Part shown: piece after piece, positions 54,199-64,000 of the stretch
Layout: each line of letters starts with the position of its first letter
Numbering within the stretch: the stretch's first letter is position 1
From: Gracilaria domingensis
Taxonomy: Eukaryota; Rhodophyta; Florideophyceae; Gracilariales; Gracilariaceae
Direction of reading: 5' to 3'
Assembly (NCBI GenBank): GCA_022539475.1
Contig: VCMS01000127.1
Span: 1 to 64,000 of the forward strand
Length of the DNA stretch: 64,000 bases
Made by a program: the position numbers and the translations under genes
Notes under the pieces: model-generated
Databases searched by the model: none
Told to the model about the DNA's origin: nothing
The model's input: the letters and a program-made list of their open reading frames with translations, nothing else

Positions 54199-54904
54199 TT
54201 ACTTCTTTCCCTTAGACTTGCTAGAACCCTTCTTCTTCTTCGTGGTGGCAGCAGCTGCGGCAGCAGCAGCCTGCTTCGCCTTTTGTGCTTTCTGCTGCTT
54301 GATAACCTTCTTCACAATCTTTTGCTCTTCCAGAAGGAATGCTCGAATAATCCTGCCATTCATGCATACGAAAGCGGTAAGGAGGAGTGTTAGTCCGATC
54401 GCCAAAGTTGAAACTCAGCAATTTCGAGCATGTAGTGAAGTGCATCCGACAAAAGCGTTGAGGGTACTCATTTGGGTGATCCATCCGTAAAAGGGAATCC
54501 GTGCTCAAGGAGCAATCGCGTATCCTCATCTGCAAAGGGTGTAAGGATGAAAGAATAACGTACCTATTGCGCACCGCATATCCAGAAAGAACGCCTCCAT
54601 AGGATCTGGAAACAGTCTTCCTTCGCTTAGACATACGCTTGAGCTCCTTCGGTCGAGCTACGGCGACGCCGAAGAGAGGTCGGCCGGTATCACCACATTT
54701 CGGAACGCTTGGGAGCTTCCTGATGTAGTGGATCGTAAGCTTTCCTCCTGGGGTGCGAACTCTGTGGATCGGAGCGGGCGGCGTTAGTGAGTGTGCCAGG
54801 GCCATCGTGACAGACATTTATGCGCAGAGAACGTACTTCTTGAACCTGTTACTTCGAGTCTTATACGGGCTGTTCCTCCGAAGAGTAACGCGTGCATCCG
54901 GCAT
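54199..54904 (-). CDS. RPL34: Cytosolic 60S ribosomal protein eL34, three exons
   Basis: Part of the large cytosolic ribosomal subunit. Exons read 54904-54837, 54761-54564 and 54352-54199, giving 139 residues. Exon 1 has the family start (MPDARVTLRRNSPYKTRSNR). Exon 2 carries VRTPGGKLTIHY and KTVSRSYGGVLSGYAVRNR. Exon 3 gives IIRAFLLEEQKIVKKVIKQQ, matching the family's RIIRAFLVEEQKIVKKV. Both introns (75 and 211 bases) start GTACGT and end in AG (CACAG, GGCAG), and the joins restore codons AAA and AGG in phase. The C terminus adds a poly-Ala stretch and a KKKK/SKGKK tail, longer than usual. Introns here contrast with the intronless neighbours, as often for ribosomal-protein genes. Confidence 0.93.
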
Positions 54905-55468
54905 GGCGCGACCAATACGTGCAAAAAGGATGAGGAAGAGGGCAGGGTCGGGAACGGATCACGACTCGTAAAGAGGAACAAGCATGCGTTCGGCAGCATG
55001 GCCGGAACGACGGCAATGTGGACGACGGCGCGAGTCGGCGAGCGTTGGGTCGGCACACGTGGTGGCGTGCGTACGTGGCCACCCGCCAATCTCGTCGCTG
55101 CCAATGCGAGCCTTAACATGCCTTACAGCTGCTGGATCTCAAAAGGCGAACTGTCATGCCTGCCAGACTCGCTTGGGCGGCGCTGTACAGGGGGTAACCT
55201 TCGAGGGCTACTACATCCGGCTCCGTGCACATCCACAAATTGCCAAATCTTTGTCGCTAGATACGGTGCCTTGCTGCGTTCAAGGTTTGCACCACAGGCG
55301 CCGGTACGAAGTACACGACGGTACCGTCGTACCAAGCTCAAGTGCGATACGCGAACACCCGTTACCCCAGCAGTGCAATCCATCCTCGAACGCCACCACG
55401 CCCAGTCGCTACAATAGCACCACGCCTATCATTCGCCCCTCCTGGGAAGCGCTAGACGTCTTCGATAG
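54905..55468. other. Shared upstream region of RPL34 and the E2 gene
   Basis: 564 bases between divergent starts, GC-richer than its surroundings. A 238-codon plus-strand frame (54984-55700) and a 208-codon one (54791-55417) overlap here but show no family. They are probably due to composition. Confidence 0.45.
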
Positions 55469-56536
55469 ATGGATGCACACGCCTTGGAAGCACTTCGCGC
55501 CTGGAAACCCGGCGAGGGCACAGCTAATATATCCTCATGTCAGTCCAAGCCTCCGGTCGTCGTATACGACGGCAGCCAAGGTTCTTCCTTCACAGCGCGC
55601 GCTCTCTTCGAGTTTCCAGATGGCGGCCGATTCTACCTCTTGCTGTCCGGTTCCAAGGACGACGGTAAGAACTCAAAGAGTGAGCCTCTCACCGCCATGA
55701 TCGAAGACGACCTTGGACTACCAGATGGGTTTTTGATCGATGTCAACACATTTCTCTTCTCTAACTTCAATGACAATACACGAAATCTCTCTCCATCCCA
55801 AATCGTGCATCAAGTTCTCTCACACGCAAGTCGTATCTACGACAATAACAATTCCAACGCCGCAGCTGCCAGCACAGCTAGAGCGAAGACTGCCACAGCC
55901 GCTCTTCGCGGCGTTGAACCACCTTTTCTTCAAACAATGCAAACTGTCAGGAGAAAGCGTCCACCACCTTGTGCTGTCAAGGATCCAGTTTTCGCGCCCA
56001 CCAGAATCGCTACCACAACTCTGATGAAACAGCTTTCAATACTGCAGGGTATGGAAACAAGACGCGATGGCTTCACAGCTCAACCTGTGGCAGACGACTT
56101 GTATCGATGGAATGTTATGCTTTACTTTGATAACGTTTCTGACTGTGAAATTGCGGAAGACCTCAAATGTCTTCCGGATTACGACGGCATTCAGCTGGAA
56201 CTGCGATTTCCCGGAGACTATCCAAATGTTCCTCCATTTGTCCGAGTTGTGTCTCCTTACGTCGTCGGTGGCCATGTAGCATCGCACGGGGGGATATGTA
56301 TGGAGTTGTTGACTACTTCAGGCTGGGCACCTGTGTACAGCCTTGATCTGGTCTGCATCCAGATTCGTGCGCAGCTAATCCACGGGAATGCTAGAATTCA
56401 TCGTCGCAGCCATAAATCCTACGTTCATGCTTATACGTACGAAGGGGCCCTGAGTGACCATCGCAACATTGTCAGGGTCCATAGATGGCATGTTCATGAC
56501 CCTAATCGTAACAAGTCAAAGAAGCAACGAAGCTGA
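55469..56536 (+). CDS. UBE2Q-type ubiquitin-conjugating enzyme (E2)
   Basis: 355 residues. The N-terminal half is variable, with poly-Asn/Ala stretches, as in the UBE2Q family. The UBC fold follows: a DDLYRWNVMLYF segment, DGIQLELRFPGDYPNVPPFVRVVSPYV, then GGHVASHGGICMELLTTSGW with the catalytic Cys at residue 277, and SLDLVCIQIRAQLIHGNARI. Animal UBE2Q proteins charge ubiquitin, and some modify Ser/Thr or sugars. The substrate here is unknown. The C terminus has a Lys/Arg-rich, nuclear-signal-like end (NRNKSKKQRS). No intron is needed. Confidence 0.88.
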   Translation: MDAHALEALRAWKPGEGTANISSCQSKPPVVVYDGSQGSSFTARALFEFPDGGRFYLLLSGSKDDGKNSKSEPLTAMIEDDLGLPDGFLIDVNTFLFSNFNDNTRNLSPSQIVHQVLSHASRIYDNNNSNAAAASTARAKTATAALRGVEPPFLQTMQTVRRKRPPPCAVKDPVFAPTRIATTTLMKQLSILQGMETRRDGFTAQPVADDLYRWNVMLYFDNVSDCEIAEDLKCLPDYDGIQLELRFPGDYPNVPPFVRVVSPYVVGGHVASHGGICMELLTTSGWAPVYSLDLVCIQIRAQLIHGNARIHRRSHKSYVHAYTYEGALSDHRNIVRVHRWHVHDPNRNKSKKQRS

Positions 56537-56657
56537 CGATACAGTTTCTGCATGTACAGAAAACTGTTCACGAAGAACATTAAGTAGAACTATCCTCTGC
56601 ATAACGTTGCTTGTGTAAATCTAGTGTATTGAGCTGCACTAACATTGTTTAGGATAG

Positions 56658-57824
56658 TCAGCGCGTGGTCTGGTGACGACGAAGGAGTATCCGACGAATA
56701 GCAAAAGCCAGAACCCATACGAAATCCAGGCATCTCTTGAAAGCAGGTGGTATTGCTGATCGTTTTATACTTCCGACCTGAAGCTCATATTTCAAAGTCT
56801 CCTCCACTCCTTCGAGAATAGTGTGCTGAGGCTGGAAACCGAGCTCACGCCGAATTTTCTCGTTGGAATACTCGCGATTGTGTACGGTTTCAGAGACGGT
56901 TTTGGGATGGTAAATGAAAACACGCGATTTACCCACATTCATCAGTGGGGCAATCATACGAATTAGAGTTCTGCCAATAGCTTCTGGTAAGACGATCATC
57001 GGACGAGGATACTTCAGTACATCTGCCAATCTTTGTACAATTGACATGTATGTCTCTGATTCATTTGGACATATGTTGTAGACATTTCCTGGAGCTGATG
57101 GGTGTGTAGCGCATGCCATGATGCCACCAACAACGTCATCGATGTGGGTGAAGGAAACGCGTCCGGTCATGGGTGATGGAACTACAACAGTTAAACCATA
57201 CGAAACCATTTGCATGAACTCGTAAAAGAAGAAGCGTTCATCCGGTCCGTAGACTCCAGTGGGACGAACGATCACCGTATCCAGTTTCTGGCTGTAACCC
57301 TGAACGATTCTTTCGGCAAGAACCTTTGTGTGACCGTACTCTGACTCAGGGTTGAGAGGATACGACTCATCGGCCTTCGTTAGACCATCTGTGCGCCCAA
57401 TAGACTCTGTGGAAGAAACATACACAAAGCGGACCGTTCGCTTTGAAGTCTCTGCTTCAGAAGCGCACGCCTTGAGAAGATTTTCAGTCCCGCTCACATT
57501 AACAGCATACAACGTCTTCCCTTTCTTAGGAAAGAAATCCATATCTGAAGCTAGATGCACAACAATGTCTGCGTTCTTGACTCCATTCTTCAAGGAACCT
57601 ACATCGCTAAGATCGCAAATGACAACCGTTTCGTGGGTGCATGGATAGTCCAATAACCTTCGTAATCGCAGGATGTCAGAAGAAGCTCTTGCGATACATA
57701 TTGGAATCAGAGTCTCCATGAAATGCTCCCGAATTTCAAATAGAAGTGCATAGCCGATATATCCAGTTCCACCTGTTACGACAATTGTTTGCTTTGATGC
57801 ACTTGTAGATGTATTGCACATCAT
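56658..57824 (-). CDS. Extended SDR NAD(P)-dependent epimerase/dehydrogenase
   Basis: 388 residues from ATG 57824 (MMCNTST). Rossmann motif TGGTGYIG at residues 17-24, then DLSDVGSLKNGVKNADIVVHLAS, SSTESIGR and the catalytic YGHTK near 170, followed by RPTGVYGPDE. This is the 3-beta-HSD/dihydroflavonol-reductase/sterol-decarboxylase branch. A moderately hydrophobic segment near the C terminus (VWVLAFAIRRILL) could anchor it to a membrane, as in C-3 sterol dehydrogenases of sterol synthesis. A sterol role is only a suggestion. It converges with the E2 gene, 121 bases apart. Confidence 0.88.
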   Translation of the reverse strand: MMCNTSTSASKQTIVVTGGTGYIGYALLFEIREHFMETLIPICIARASSDILRLRRLLDYPCTHETVVICDLSDVGSLKNGVKNADIVVHLASDMDFFPKKGKTLYAVNVSGTENLLKACASEAETSKRTVRFVYVSSTESIGRTDGLTKADESYPLNPESEYGHTKVLAERIVQGYSQKLDTVIVRPTGVYGPDERFFFYEFMQMVSYGLTVVVPSPMTGRVSFTHIDDVVGGIMACATHPSAPGNVYNICPNESETYMSIVQRLADVLKYPRPMIVLPEAIGRTLIRMIAPLMNVGKSRVFIYHPKTVSETVHNREYSNEKIRRELGFQPQHTILEGVEETLKYELQVGSIKRSAIPPAFKRCLDFVWVLAFAIRRILLRRHQTTR

Positions 57825-60081
57825 GCCGAACACAAGAAGCGACGGAAACTCTTTCACTCCTATGACACAGTGCTAGATTACAACTGCATTCAGGCAAAGA
57901 GTCGAATCTAGTATACGTACATCATGTGTTGTTCCGATGCCGACTGAGAAACGTTTCGTGTCGCGTTCAGCTCCTAACAATGTGAGAAAGAGACTATAAA
58001 CCGCAAATATAGTAGATTAAGCAGTCAAAGTCTTTCGCTTTTCTTCGGAGAGCGAAACATCTCACGACAGTTTCTTGACGTGTGGTAATAAGGCCCGGCA
58101 GACTATACCAGAGAAGAAGAGGCTATAAACATCGGAGACCGCCAAGCTACAGACCGGTGTGGTATGATGACAGAATTAGCGTGAGCAGTGAGAAAACGAA
58201 CTACCGACGGTACTGTATACTCTTTGAGCGAGAGTGACGTTCGGTATCACAAAGTGGGTCTCACTGCAAATTGATCTGACAACGTATTGGGCATCGTGAA
58301 CATTGGGACTCCCAATTTGGGAGCAAACACAAACCGGTTTTTGTGTCTGCACACGTGGCTGCACAATAGTAAAAATTTTACATTTAATGAGTGCGCACAT
58401 CACATATGCGTGCTCGCAAATGTCGCGAGAATTTCTATTCTCCGAATGAGACAACCACAAAGAGGTCTAACGTAGCTGACTCAAAAACACCACAATCGTC
58501 AGGATGGTGGTGATTATGATCTACTTACCTTTGCAGGTCCATTACACATCTCACTCCCAGGGGCAGAAAACAGAATATGTCGAAGAAATTATCAACTTCG
58601 ACATAATGAAGAGTACGTGTCTGATATCGATTTCGGAGCCAAAGAAAAACAATATACAGGTATATATAGCAGGCTTTTTCTTCCGAAGCAATTCATGGAA
58701 CTTTCTCGCACAGGGCCTTGTGGCAAAACGTAACACAGCTATGCTTCATAATATGAATACTATTTTGAGAGGTTAACTAGCGTTCGCCATAATAGAGTAA
58801 TATATCTTGTAGCAAACTACAACCGACAAAGAAGTACTCCTACCAATCGATTGGACGGCAGCCTCGGACATCGGTGACATCGAAAAGATATGTGGTTACT
58901 GTTTTCTTTCACGTTTGTATCAAAAGCCAAGCGTGAATCTTTTGCTTCTCAGCAACGTACATAGCTCCTTGTACAACAGAGCAGGCATATAACACAGAGA
59001 ACTGCGATGTCCAGTTGCTTCGTACACCAACGGAAAAACTGAAGGATGCAGTTGTCGTACAAACATCAAAAAAGATCCAGACCATATGGTACTGAGATGC
59101 CCTCTGACGAACGCCTCTCGCCGAGAAACGCTCCCTCTCTTATCTGCACGACAGAATCTGAGTCTCCAGGAATTGGTTAGACAACATACGCATTGATTGT
59201 TGGCCTTTCTGACAAGAGAGAACGTTCTGTAGAAAGAAAGTTCTACTTCGACCTACAAATTAGAGGTCGATATCCGAAATAAAGAAGAAAGAAGAAGAGA
59301 ACTGCGCTCGCGACCTAAATCTGCCTTCCTGACTTCACAGTATTCGCCGAGGACAGAGAACAGAACAGCATTGTGTGACGATTTGGCTGTTTCTTCTTCT
59401 TTATTTTGGACAGTAGTTTCTTATTACTAAACTACAGTAGAGCAGTAGTATTTGGCTGTTTGTTCTCGTTATAAACAAAGCTTCACTTTGCAGAACTGTT
59501 CTGACACCAGCATATCAAATTTGAGCTCCTGCAGTATTTCAGGACCGACTTTTCCACGGCACTGCCGCGCTCGTTCGTTTAAACCGGCCTAGTTCAAGAC
59601 TCCAAGCATTTTTTTCAATGCAGTGGCAGCTTAAGTTAATGATTGAAGAGCAACGGATAAATGCCTTTAGTATTGCTTTCCAAGAATACTGTTTCTTCGA
59701 ATAAGTGAGAATTTCTTAAGAACTCAGAACACATAACAGGAAGACAAAGTTGACATAGTATTCAACCTTTCCGGTTAGAACACTTTTGGGAGCATCGAAC
59801 AGCAACCAACACCGATGGATTCGTTCACTGCAACGCCTGCATAATAGTAGTTGACACAGGTAGATACGAGAACTTTTTTTGTGTCCGAAGAATATTCTTA
59901 TACGTTCTTTGATTCTTTTTTATTCTTATTTCGCAAGTAAGAGCAACCTTATGGGGCATTGAAATTCCGAAAGAAATAGAGGACGCTTTTGGTCCCTAGG
60001 GAGATCGAAGACAGAAGGATGGGAATACGGTGCTGAGGAGAAGAGGGCTGGACGGCGTGTCATTCCGTTCCAGATTGGCGA
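57825..60081. other. Gene-poor spacer
   Basis: 2.3 kb with short frames only (longest about 94 codons), none with a domain. It contains the second copy of the 44-base repeat (59394-59437). A minor 58504-58776 frame has no recognisable features. Confidence 0.5.
59394..59437 (+). repeat. 44-base dispersed repeat, copy 2
   Basis: It differs from 51337-51380 at two bases (GGACAG here, GGACGA there). The words TTTGGCTGTTT flank it on both sides (59383-59393 and 59451-59461), as a target-site duplication would. It ends TTATTACTAAACTACAG. Confidence 0.8.
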
Positions 60082-60450
60082 ATGCCCGATATTGAAAACT
60101 ACTTGCTCATCATGAACGAAAACGCCGTAAGGTTGGGTTCAGAAATCATAAAGGAAACTATTGACCTGCGTTTAACTTTTGATGCATTGCTCGTCTACTT
60201 CACAAAATTGGTAGCTTTGCAGAAGTGTCAACAATCTTATGAAGAACAAAACACATTTGTTGCAAACGGTAAAGACTGTAATTGGAAACTACAAAGGACA
60301 AAAGAAATATTTGCTGCTGATCCTAACATGAGTTTGAAACGTCAAGCCTGTCTCATTATGAGACAGATTGTTTCACTGATTGAGAATGTAAGTGATAAAT
60401 TAAGGGTTTCGATCCGGATAGGTATCTCTTCACATTTATGGGTACCCTAG
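60082..60450 (+). CDS. Possible small gene or first exon, unknown
   Basis: A 122-residue frame from ATG 60082, helix-forming and charged throughout, unlike the surrounding spacer. It could end at a GTAAGT splice donor at 60388 (after residue 102, in phase), though no convincing second exon could be chosen downstream. No domain is recognised. A small coiled-coil subunit would fit the composition. Confidence 0.35.
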   Translation: MPDIENYLLIMNENAVRLGSEIIKETIDLRLTFDALLVYFTKLVALQKCQQSYEEQNTFVANGKDCNWKLQRTKEIFAADPNMSLKRQACLIMRQIVSLIENVSDKLRVSIRIGISSHLWVP

Positions 60451-60963
60451 CTTATGAAAACTAGGCGCAGAGCCTTTCTGTGGAGAAAAACGTTCTCTCA
60501 CTAATAAGCACTGAATAGATATGCATTGTTTTCTTTCTTCACTGGATTGCTGAACAATCCAGCAGCGTTATAGGTATATATATATATCTCTATTTCTGGT
60601 TACAGGTATAAAGTGTTCGGAGAACCATTTCGCCTTCAGAACTAGATGCCATTCTCCGTGATCTCCAAGGTCAGAGACGAGTCGGTGAGAACTGAAGAGA
60701 TATGGTCCACTATAAAAACCATTGTGCGCGTCTAGACTAGATGCTCTAATGATGTAGTGCCAATACACTGGTCATACTGAAAAGAGCTGGAAGTCGACAA
60801 TCTATTGTTAGAAGCCTATATTCCCCCCCGAGAAAACTGGCTACCGAACAAAGCGACCAACTCTTGGAGGTAACGGCGACGACTCGGAAAAGGCATTCAA
60901 ATACGAACCTGCCGCTGCCAGGATACATCTGCTTGAGAAAATGGAGTTGCGTAAGGTGATGTG

Positions 60964-62226
60964 TCATGGATTACCACTGTCGTTATCCGTTGGCCCTATT
61001 TCGAAGTTAGCGATCACAGCAAAATGGTCACTTAGGGTTCGATAGGGTCGCCCAGATATCTTCCATGGCTCTGCTCGAACAGAATCTTCTATGCACTTGA
61101 CGGTACCCAGTGAGTGAGTTGCATTTTTGGTACCGGGGCTGAAGAATATGTAGTCCAGGCGTTCATTCTTTTGATTGTCACCGGAAAGTCCACCTGCACT
61201 TGTGACAGGTTGTATCCGTCCATTCGTATCATAAAGAATATCCCTTAATGGAGATATAGGTCGCACCTTGTTGAGTACCTCTATCATATGTGCGTACTCG
61301 ACTGAAGAAGACCCGTGATCAAAATCAAGGCGACCATCGACGTTGAAATCCCCCGCAAGAATGATGGGACGACTTGGATCTTCACTGGTTTTCTGAATAA
61401 CGAATTCGACTAACTCCCGAAGTTGGGATTGGCGAGTTGTGCCGAAATCAACGTCCAACCCATTGTTGGCTTGCATATGAGTGGTAAATACATGAACCAA
61501 AAATGTGCTATTGTTCGGCGCAGGCACTGCGACCCCGGCATATAGTACTCCTTTAGCAACGATAGTATCGATCGATGCGGTCGTCGCGCGAGAAAATGTT
61601 ATATAGTCCGCTTGAAGAATTTCAAATCGAGAGGCTATGACTAGTCCTCCGTCAATTAACTTGGGAGGAAAGGAAAGCAATCCTTTGATACCAGGGGACG
61701 GGGATGTGACATAATATTTAAAACCATACAATTGGTCAAGCTTTCGAAGAAACTGCGCTTTACGAAATCCGCTGGCCGTGAATAGCTCCTGAAAACAAAT
61801 GACATCAAACGAACCCATCTCTTTCAACAAATCACGAAGTCTGCTGTCCTTATAATCATCGATACCGATACCAATAGGTCGTATAAATACGTTTAAGGTC
61901 ATAAAACGCAGGACATTAATGCTAGGAATACTCAGTGTATGGTCCCGCAATGCACTCTCTTTGGGGATGATCGAACCCATTGGTGTCCTTCCTGCGTAAT
62001 AGTCGACAGCGATGATACACGCCAAGAAAATGATCAGTACTATGATGAGTGACCGGAGCGGACGATTGCGCTTTATGAAGCTTGAAAACGGAAAAAATGA
62101 CAGGAACATAGGTCGTTTCTCCTGCACATCACTTGCAATGAGCGAAATTGCAGAGTAGTTCTCCATTGCGCTGGTCGCCAATCTAAGTGGTTCCGATGGG
62201 ACTGGAACATTGTCGAAACTGCTCAT
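60964..62226 (-). CDS. Membrane-anchored neutral-sphingomyelinase-like phosphodiesterase
   Basis: 420 residues from ATG 62226. A cytosolic N terminus with basic residues is followed by one membrane segment (about residues 58-78, LIIVLIIFLACIIAVDYYA), then an exo/endonuclease-phosphatase (EEP) domain: RFMTLNVF, DVICFQELF (metal-binding Glu), DGGLVIASRF, TTHMQA, LAGDFNVDG (Asp-Asn pair), RLDYIFF and LSDHFAVIANFE (catalytic Asp-His). This order and the N-terminal anchor fit neutral sphingomyelinase, which makes ceramide at membranes. Other EEP phosphodiesterases (for example inositol phosphatases) are less likely. Confidence 0.85.
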   Translation of the reverse strand: MSSFDNVPVPSEPLRLATSAMENYSAISLIASDVQEKRPMFLSFFPFSSFIKRNRPLRSLIIVLIIFLACIIAVDYYAGRTPMGSIIPKESALRDHTLSIPSINVLRFMTLNVFIRPIGIGIDDYKDSRLRDLLKEMGSFDVICFQELFTASGFRKAQFLRKLDQLYGFKYYVTSPSPGIKGLLSFPPKLIDGGLVIASRFEILQADYITFSRATTASIDTIVAKGVLYAGVAVPAPNNSTFLVHVFTTHMQANNGLDVDFGTTRQSQLRELVEFVIQKTSEDPSRPIILAGDFNVDGRLDFDHGSSSVEYAHMIEVLNKVRPISPLRDILYDTNGRIQPVTSAGGLSGDNQKNERLDYIFFSPGTKNATHSLGTVKCIEDSVRAEPWKISGRPYRTLSDHFAVIANFEIGPTDNDSGNP

Positions 62227-62768
62227 CACTCGCAAGGCAAGAGCGAAAGGGTGGAATTACCAAGGAATCACGGGGTCGCCGAAACAAAGCTTCGATACCG
62301 AAAAGTTCACGGAGTATCATGAGATCCACAGAGAATATTCAGCTGCAGAAACAAAACCACGAGAATGGTTAGGGGCGCGACGAATGAATGTCCCATCCAT
62401 GCAACGTGTCATCTGCAGGGACGTTTCGCACTGTGATATTCGCCGTGCCCTGCGTCTTGAGACTATCCTTCAGACGCACATGCATCGCATTTTGAGTTGT
62501 GCTCCAATTGCTTACAACGTCACTCTTGCAACATTAATTAGATGCCATTGGTGTCTAACATTATGACGGTACTTCCGTGCACGACAACCCGTGGCGACGC
62601 ACGAAGTCACCGGCATCAATTCCACTCTCCACATTGCCACACCTTGAGTTTTTGCATTGATGCATGATGGGTGCGACTAAATAATCATTCTGGTTGTCCA
62701 AAAGGTTGCGCGGTAGTTGAAACGATGTTATCTGTGCTTCACTATAATGATAATAGTTTAACCAGGAT
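62227..62768. other. Spacer
   Basis: No supported gene. A 118-codon frame antisense to the start of the phosphodiesterase gene (62210-62566) has no recognisable domain. Confidence 0.45.
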
Positions 62769-64000
62769 TCAATCAAAGAAAAACGAATGCATTCGTCGAA
62801 GAAGAAGGCCGTAATCTGATGTTTCTGGTATTTGCCCCGTGCGGTCGCTGACATGCTCGTCTGACCCTTTTGCAAAGTATACTCTCAAATTCACCCAGTC
62901 TGGGATCTTCTCATTTGAGTCAACTTGTGAATGCGAGTCATCATGCAATTCCAGGCATGTGCTGTGCCACTCAGTGGCGGTAGAAGCAACAAACGACGAA
63001 TGCTCCAGACTTTCTTCCAAGCCAGTTGCTCCCAGAGGAGTGCGACAATGGGCCAGTCCAGACCTAGTACACCTCGCCAGTTCCGACAACGTACATCCTC
63101 CAATAAACACATCTGAAAAGTCTCCAATCTGACCCGCATCTCCTTCACTGGAGTAATGCGATTGAGTTGCAATATCGGAATCATGACCGCGTTCTATGAC
63201 AATGTCTTCTGCAGCTACATCCGAGCGCCTTTCTTGTCCTAGTGACTTGACCTCCAATTGCTCTCTGGATCGTGATATGAATGCAATGTCACCGAGATAT
63301 GGACGTGGTAATCGAGTTGCTGAACGGCCGTGGCCAACATCATCATCATCATCACGGCATATACGTTCACGTAAGTCTACTGCATCTGTCCAGAACATTT
63401 GTCGTGTACGCCTGTGCAAAACAGAACCCGGCAGGTTCCGAACAGGCAAATTGTTCACCAGATTAGGTGTAGTATGCTCTCCGACATCGACCAAAGCCTT
63501 GTGATGTTTCCAAATTGAGACAGAACTATCAGAGTACTGGGTTAGCTTGGCGTGATGTTTTTCGAAATCTCGTTGTCCTTCTGAAAACATACCAGCAGAA
63601 AGAAGCTGTGCTTTTAAACCATCGCGGGGGGACCATTGCACTACGGATACGTGGCCTTTCTTGTTTGGTTGGACCAAAGTTAGGCCTGTGTTCGAAGCCG
63701 TCTTGTCCAGTTTCTGCAGGTGGGAAAGTGGCATATCAGACCATAGAACTTCACAACTTGGAGACTGCGGTCGCCATGACTCCGTACATTCACTTGTAGC
63801 AAAACTGAACGGTTCTCCTTGCCTTTCGTGAACAGCGTGAAATACTTCTAAATAGCTATGCTTTTGCGAACATAGAGCGATTACATCATAGCTCATTTCA
63901 CTTTGTGAGACCTCACAGACCGACATATAGTCCACAACCGAAGGAAGAGAGAGCGACCAGTCTAGAAGGGGAGCGTGTGGCATTCTAACGTCGATGTAGA
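62769..64000 (-). CDS. Unknown protein, 5' end possibly beyond window
   Basis: The frame is open to the window edge. The first ATG seen is at 63983 (404 residues), but translation may begin further out. The N-terminal part has mixed beta-like strands (YDVIALCSQKHSYLEVFHAV; HVSVVQWSPR), reminiscent of WD40-like repeats, but not enough to assign. The middle is acidic (RDDDDDVGHG) and Ser-rich, and the C terminus ends MHSFFFD. A role in a nuclear complex would fit, but I do not recognise it. Confidence 0.55.
   Translation of the reverse strand, partial: YIDVRMPHAPLLDWSLSLPSVVDYMSVCEVSQSEMSYDVIALCSQKHSYLEVFHAVHERQGEPFSFATSECTESWRPQSPSCEVLWSDMPLSHLQKLDKTASNTGLTLVQPNKKGHVSVVQWSPRDGLKAQLLSAGMFSEGQRDFEKHHAKLTQYSDSSVSIWKHHKALVDVGEHTTPNLVNNLPVRNLPGSVLHRRTRQMFWTDAVDLRERICRDDDDDVGHGRSATRLPRPYLGDIAFISRSREQLEVKSLGQERRSDVAAEDIVIERGHDSDIATQSHYSSEGDAGQIGDFSDVFIGGCTLSELARCTRSGLAHCRTPLGATGLEESLEHSSFVASTATEWHSTCLELHDDSHSQVDSNEKIPDWVNLRVYFAKGSDEHVSDRTGQIPETSDYGLLLRRMHSFFFD

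Noticed and set aside
54791-55700. Plus frames of 208 and 238 codons before the E2 gene
   Set aside because: They overlap RPL34 exon 1 and the E2 start in other phases, are GC-rich and show no family.
62210-62566. 118-codon plus frame antisense to the phosphodiesterase start
   Set aside because: No domain; overlaps a well supported start.
1-64000. tRNA and rRNA genes
   Set aside because: I looked for conserved B-box-like words and rRNA-like stretches and found none convincing; a covariance search would settle it.

Overview
The window looks like nuclear DNA of a photosynthetic eukaryote with compact, mostly intronless genes, most likely a red alga. The evidence is a chloroplast-type FtsY, a YggT/CCB3-type plastid protein, an RPT2 whose Walker A (GEPGTGKT) matches the plant form, and very short gaps between convergent genes. 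The species is inferred, not shown. It falls into two halves: about 37 kb of mobile-element DNA, then about 27 kb of ordinary genes.

1-37 kb. The main feature is a Plavaka-like (CACTA-related) DNA transposon. A complete 1091-codon transposase (26375-23100, minus) meets an unknown 500-codon partner (21601-23103, plus) tail to tail, with shared stop codons. Two noisy copies of the transposase lie to the left (1-1100 and 13680-16700, plus). The second forms the left arm of an inverted repeat, 11.5-16.7 kb against 23.5-28.4 kb. The arms carry hairpin clusters and minisatellites. A GC-rich foldback element (16818-17631, relative at about 2190-2790) built of palindromes with a TTAGGG/CCCTAA core breaks the left copy. 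An 810-base N gap lies at 20082-20891. Much of 1-17 kb differs from the clean copy mainly by small insertions and may be poorly polished sequence. At 28.4-31.7 kb there is a gag-bearing LTR-type fossil, at 31.9-34.1 kb a decayed PIF/Harbinger element, and at 34116-36685 a pogo-like element with terminal inverted repeats and a TA duplication.

37-64 kb. In order: CUL1-type cullin (-), proteasome ATPase RPT2 (-), YggT-family plastid protein (+), a hemerythrin-like helical protein (-), chloroplast FtsY (+), an unknown basic protein (-), a bZIP-like regulator (+), a YHM2-type mitochondrial carrier (+), ribosomal protein eL34 with two introns (-), a UBE2Q-type E2 enzyme (+), an extended SDR (-), a neutral-sphingomyelinase-like phosphodiesterase (-), and an unknown protein running off the right edge (-). 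From YggT onward, neighbours mostly alternate strand, giving short convergent 3' ends (5 to 790 bp) and divergent starts sharing roughly 560-1320 bp. No operon logic applies. CUL1, RPT2 and the E2 all belong to ubiquitin-proteasome turnover, but nothing shows that this grouping is more than chance.
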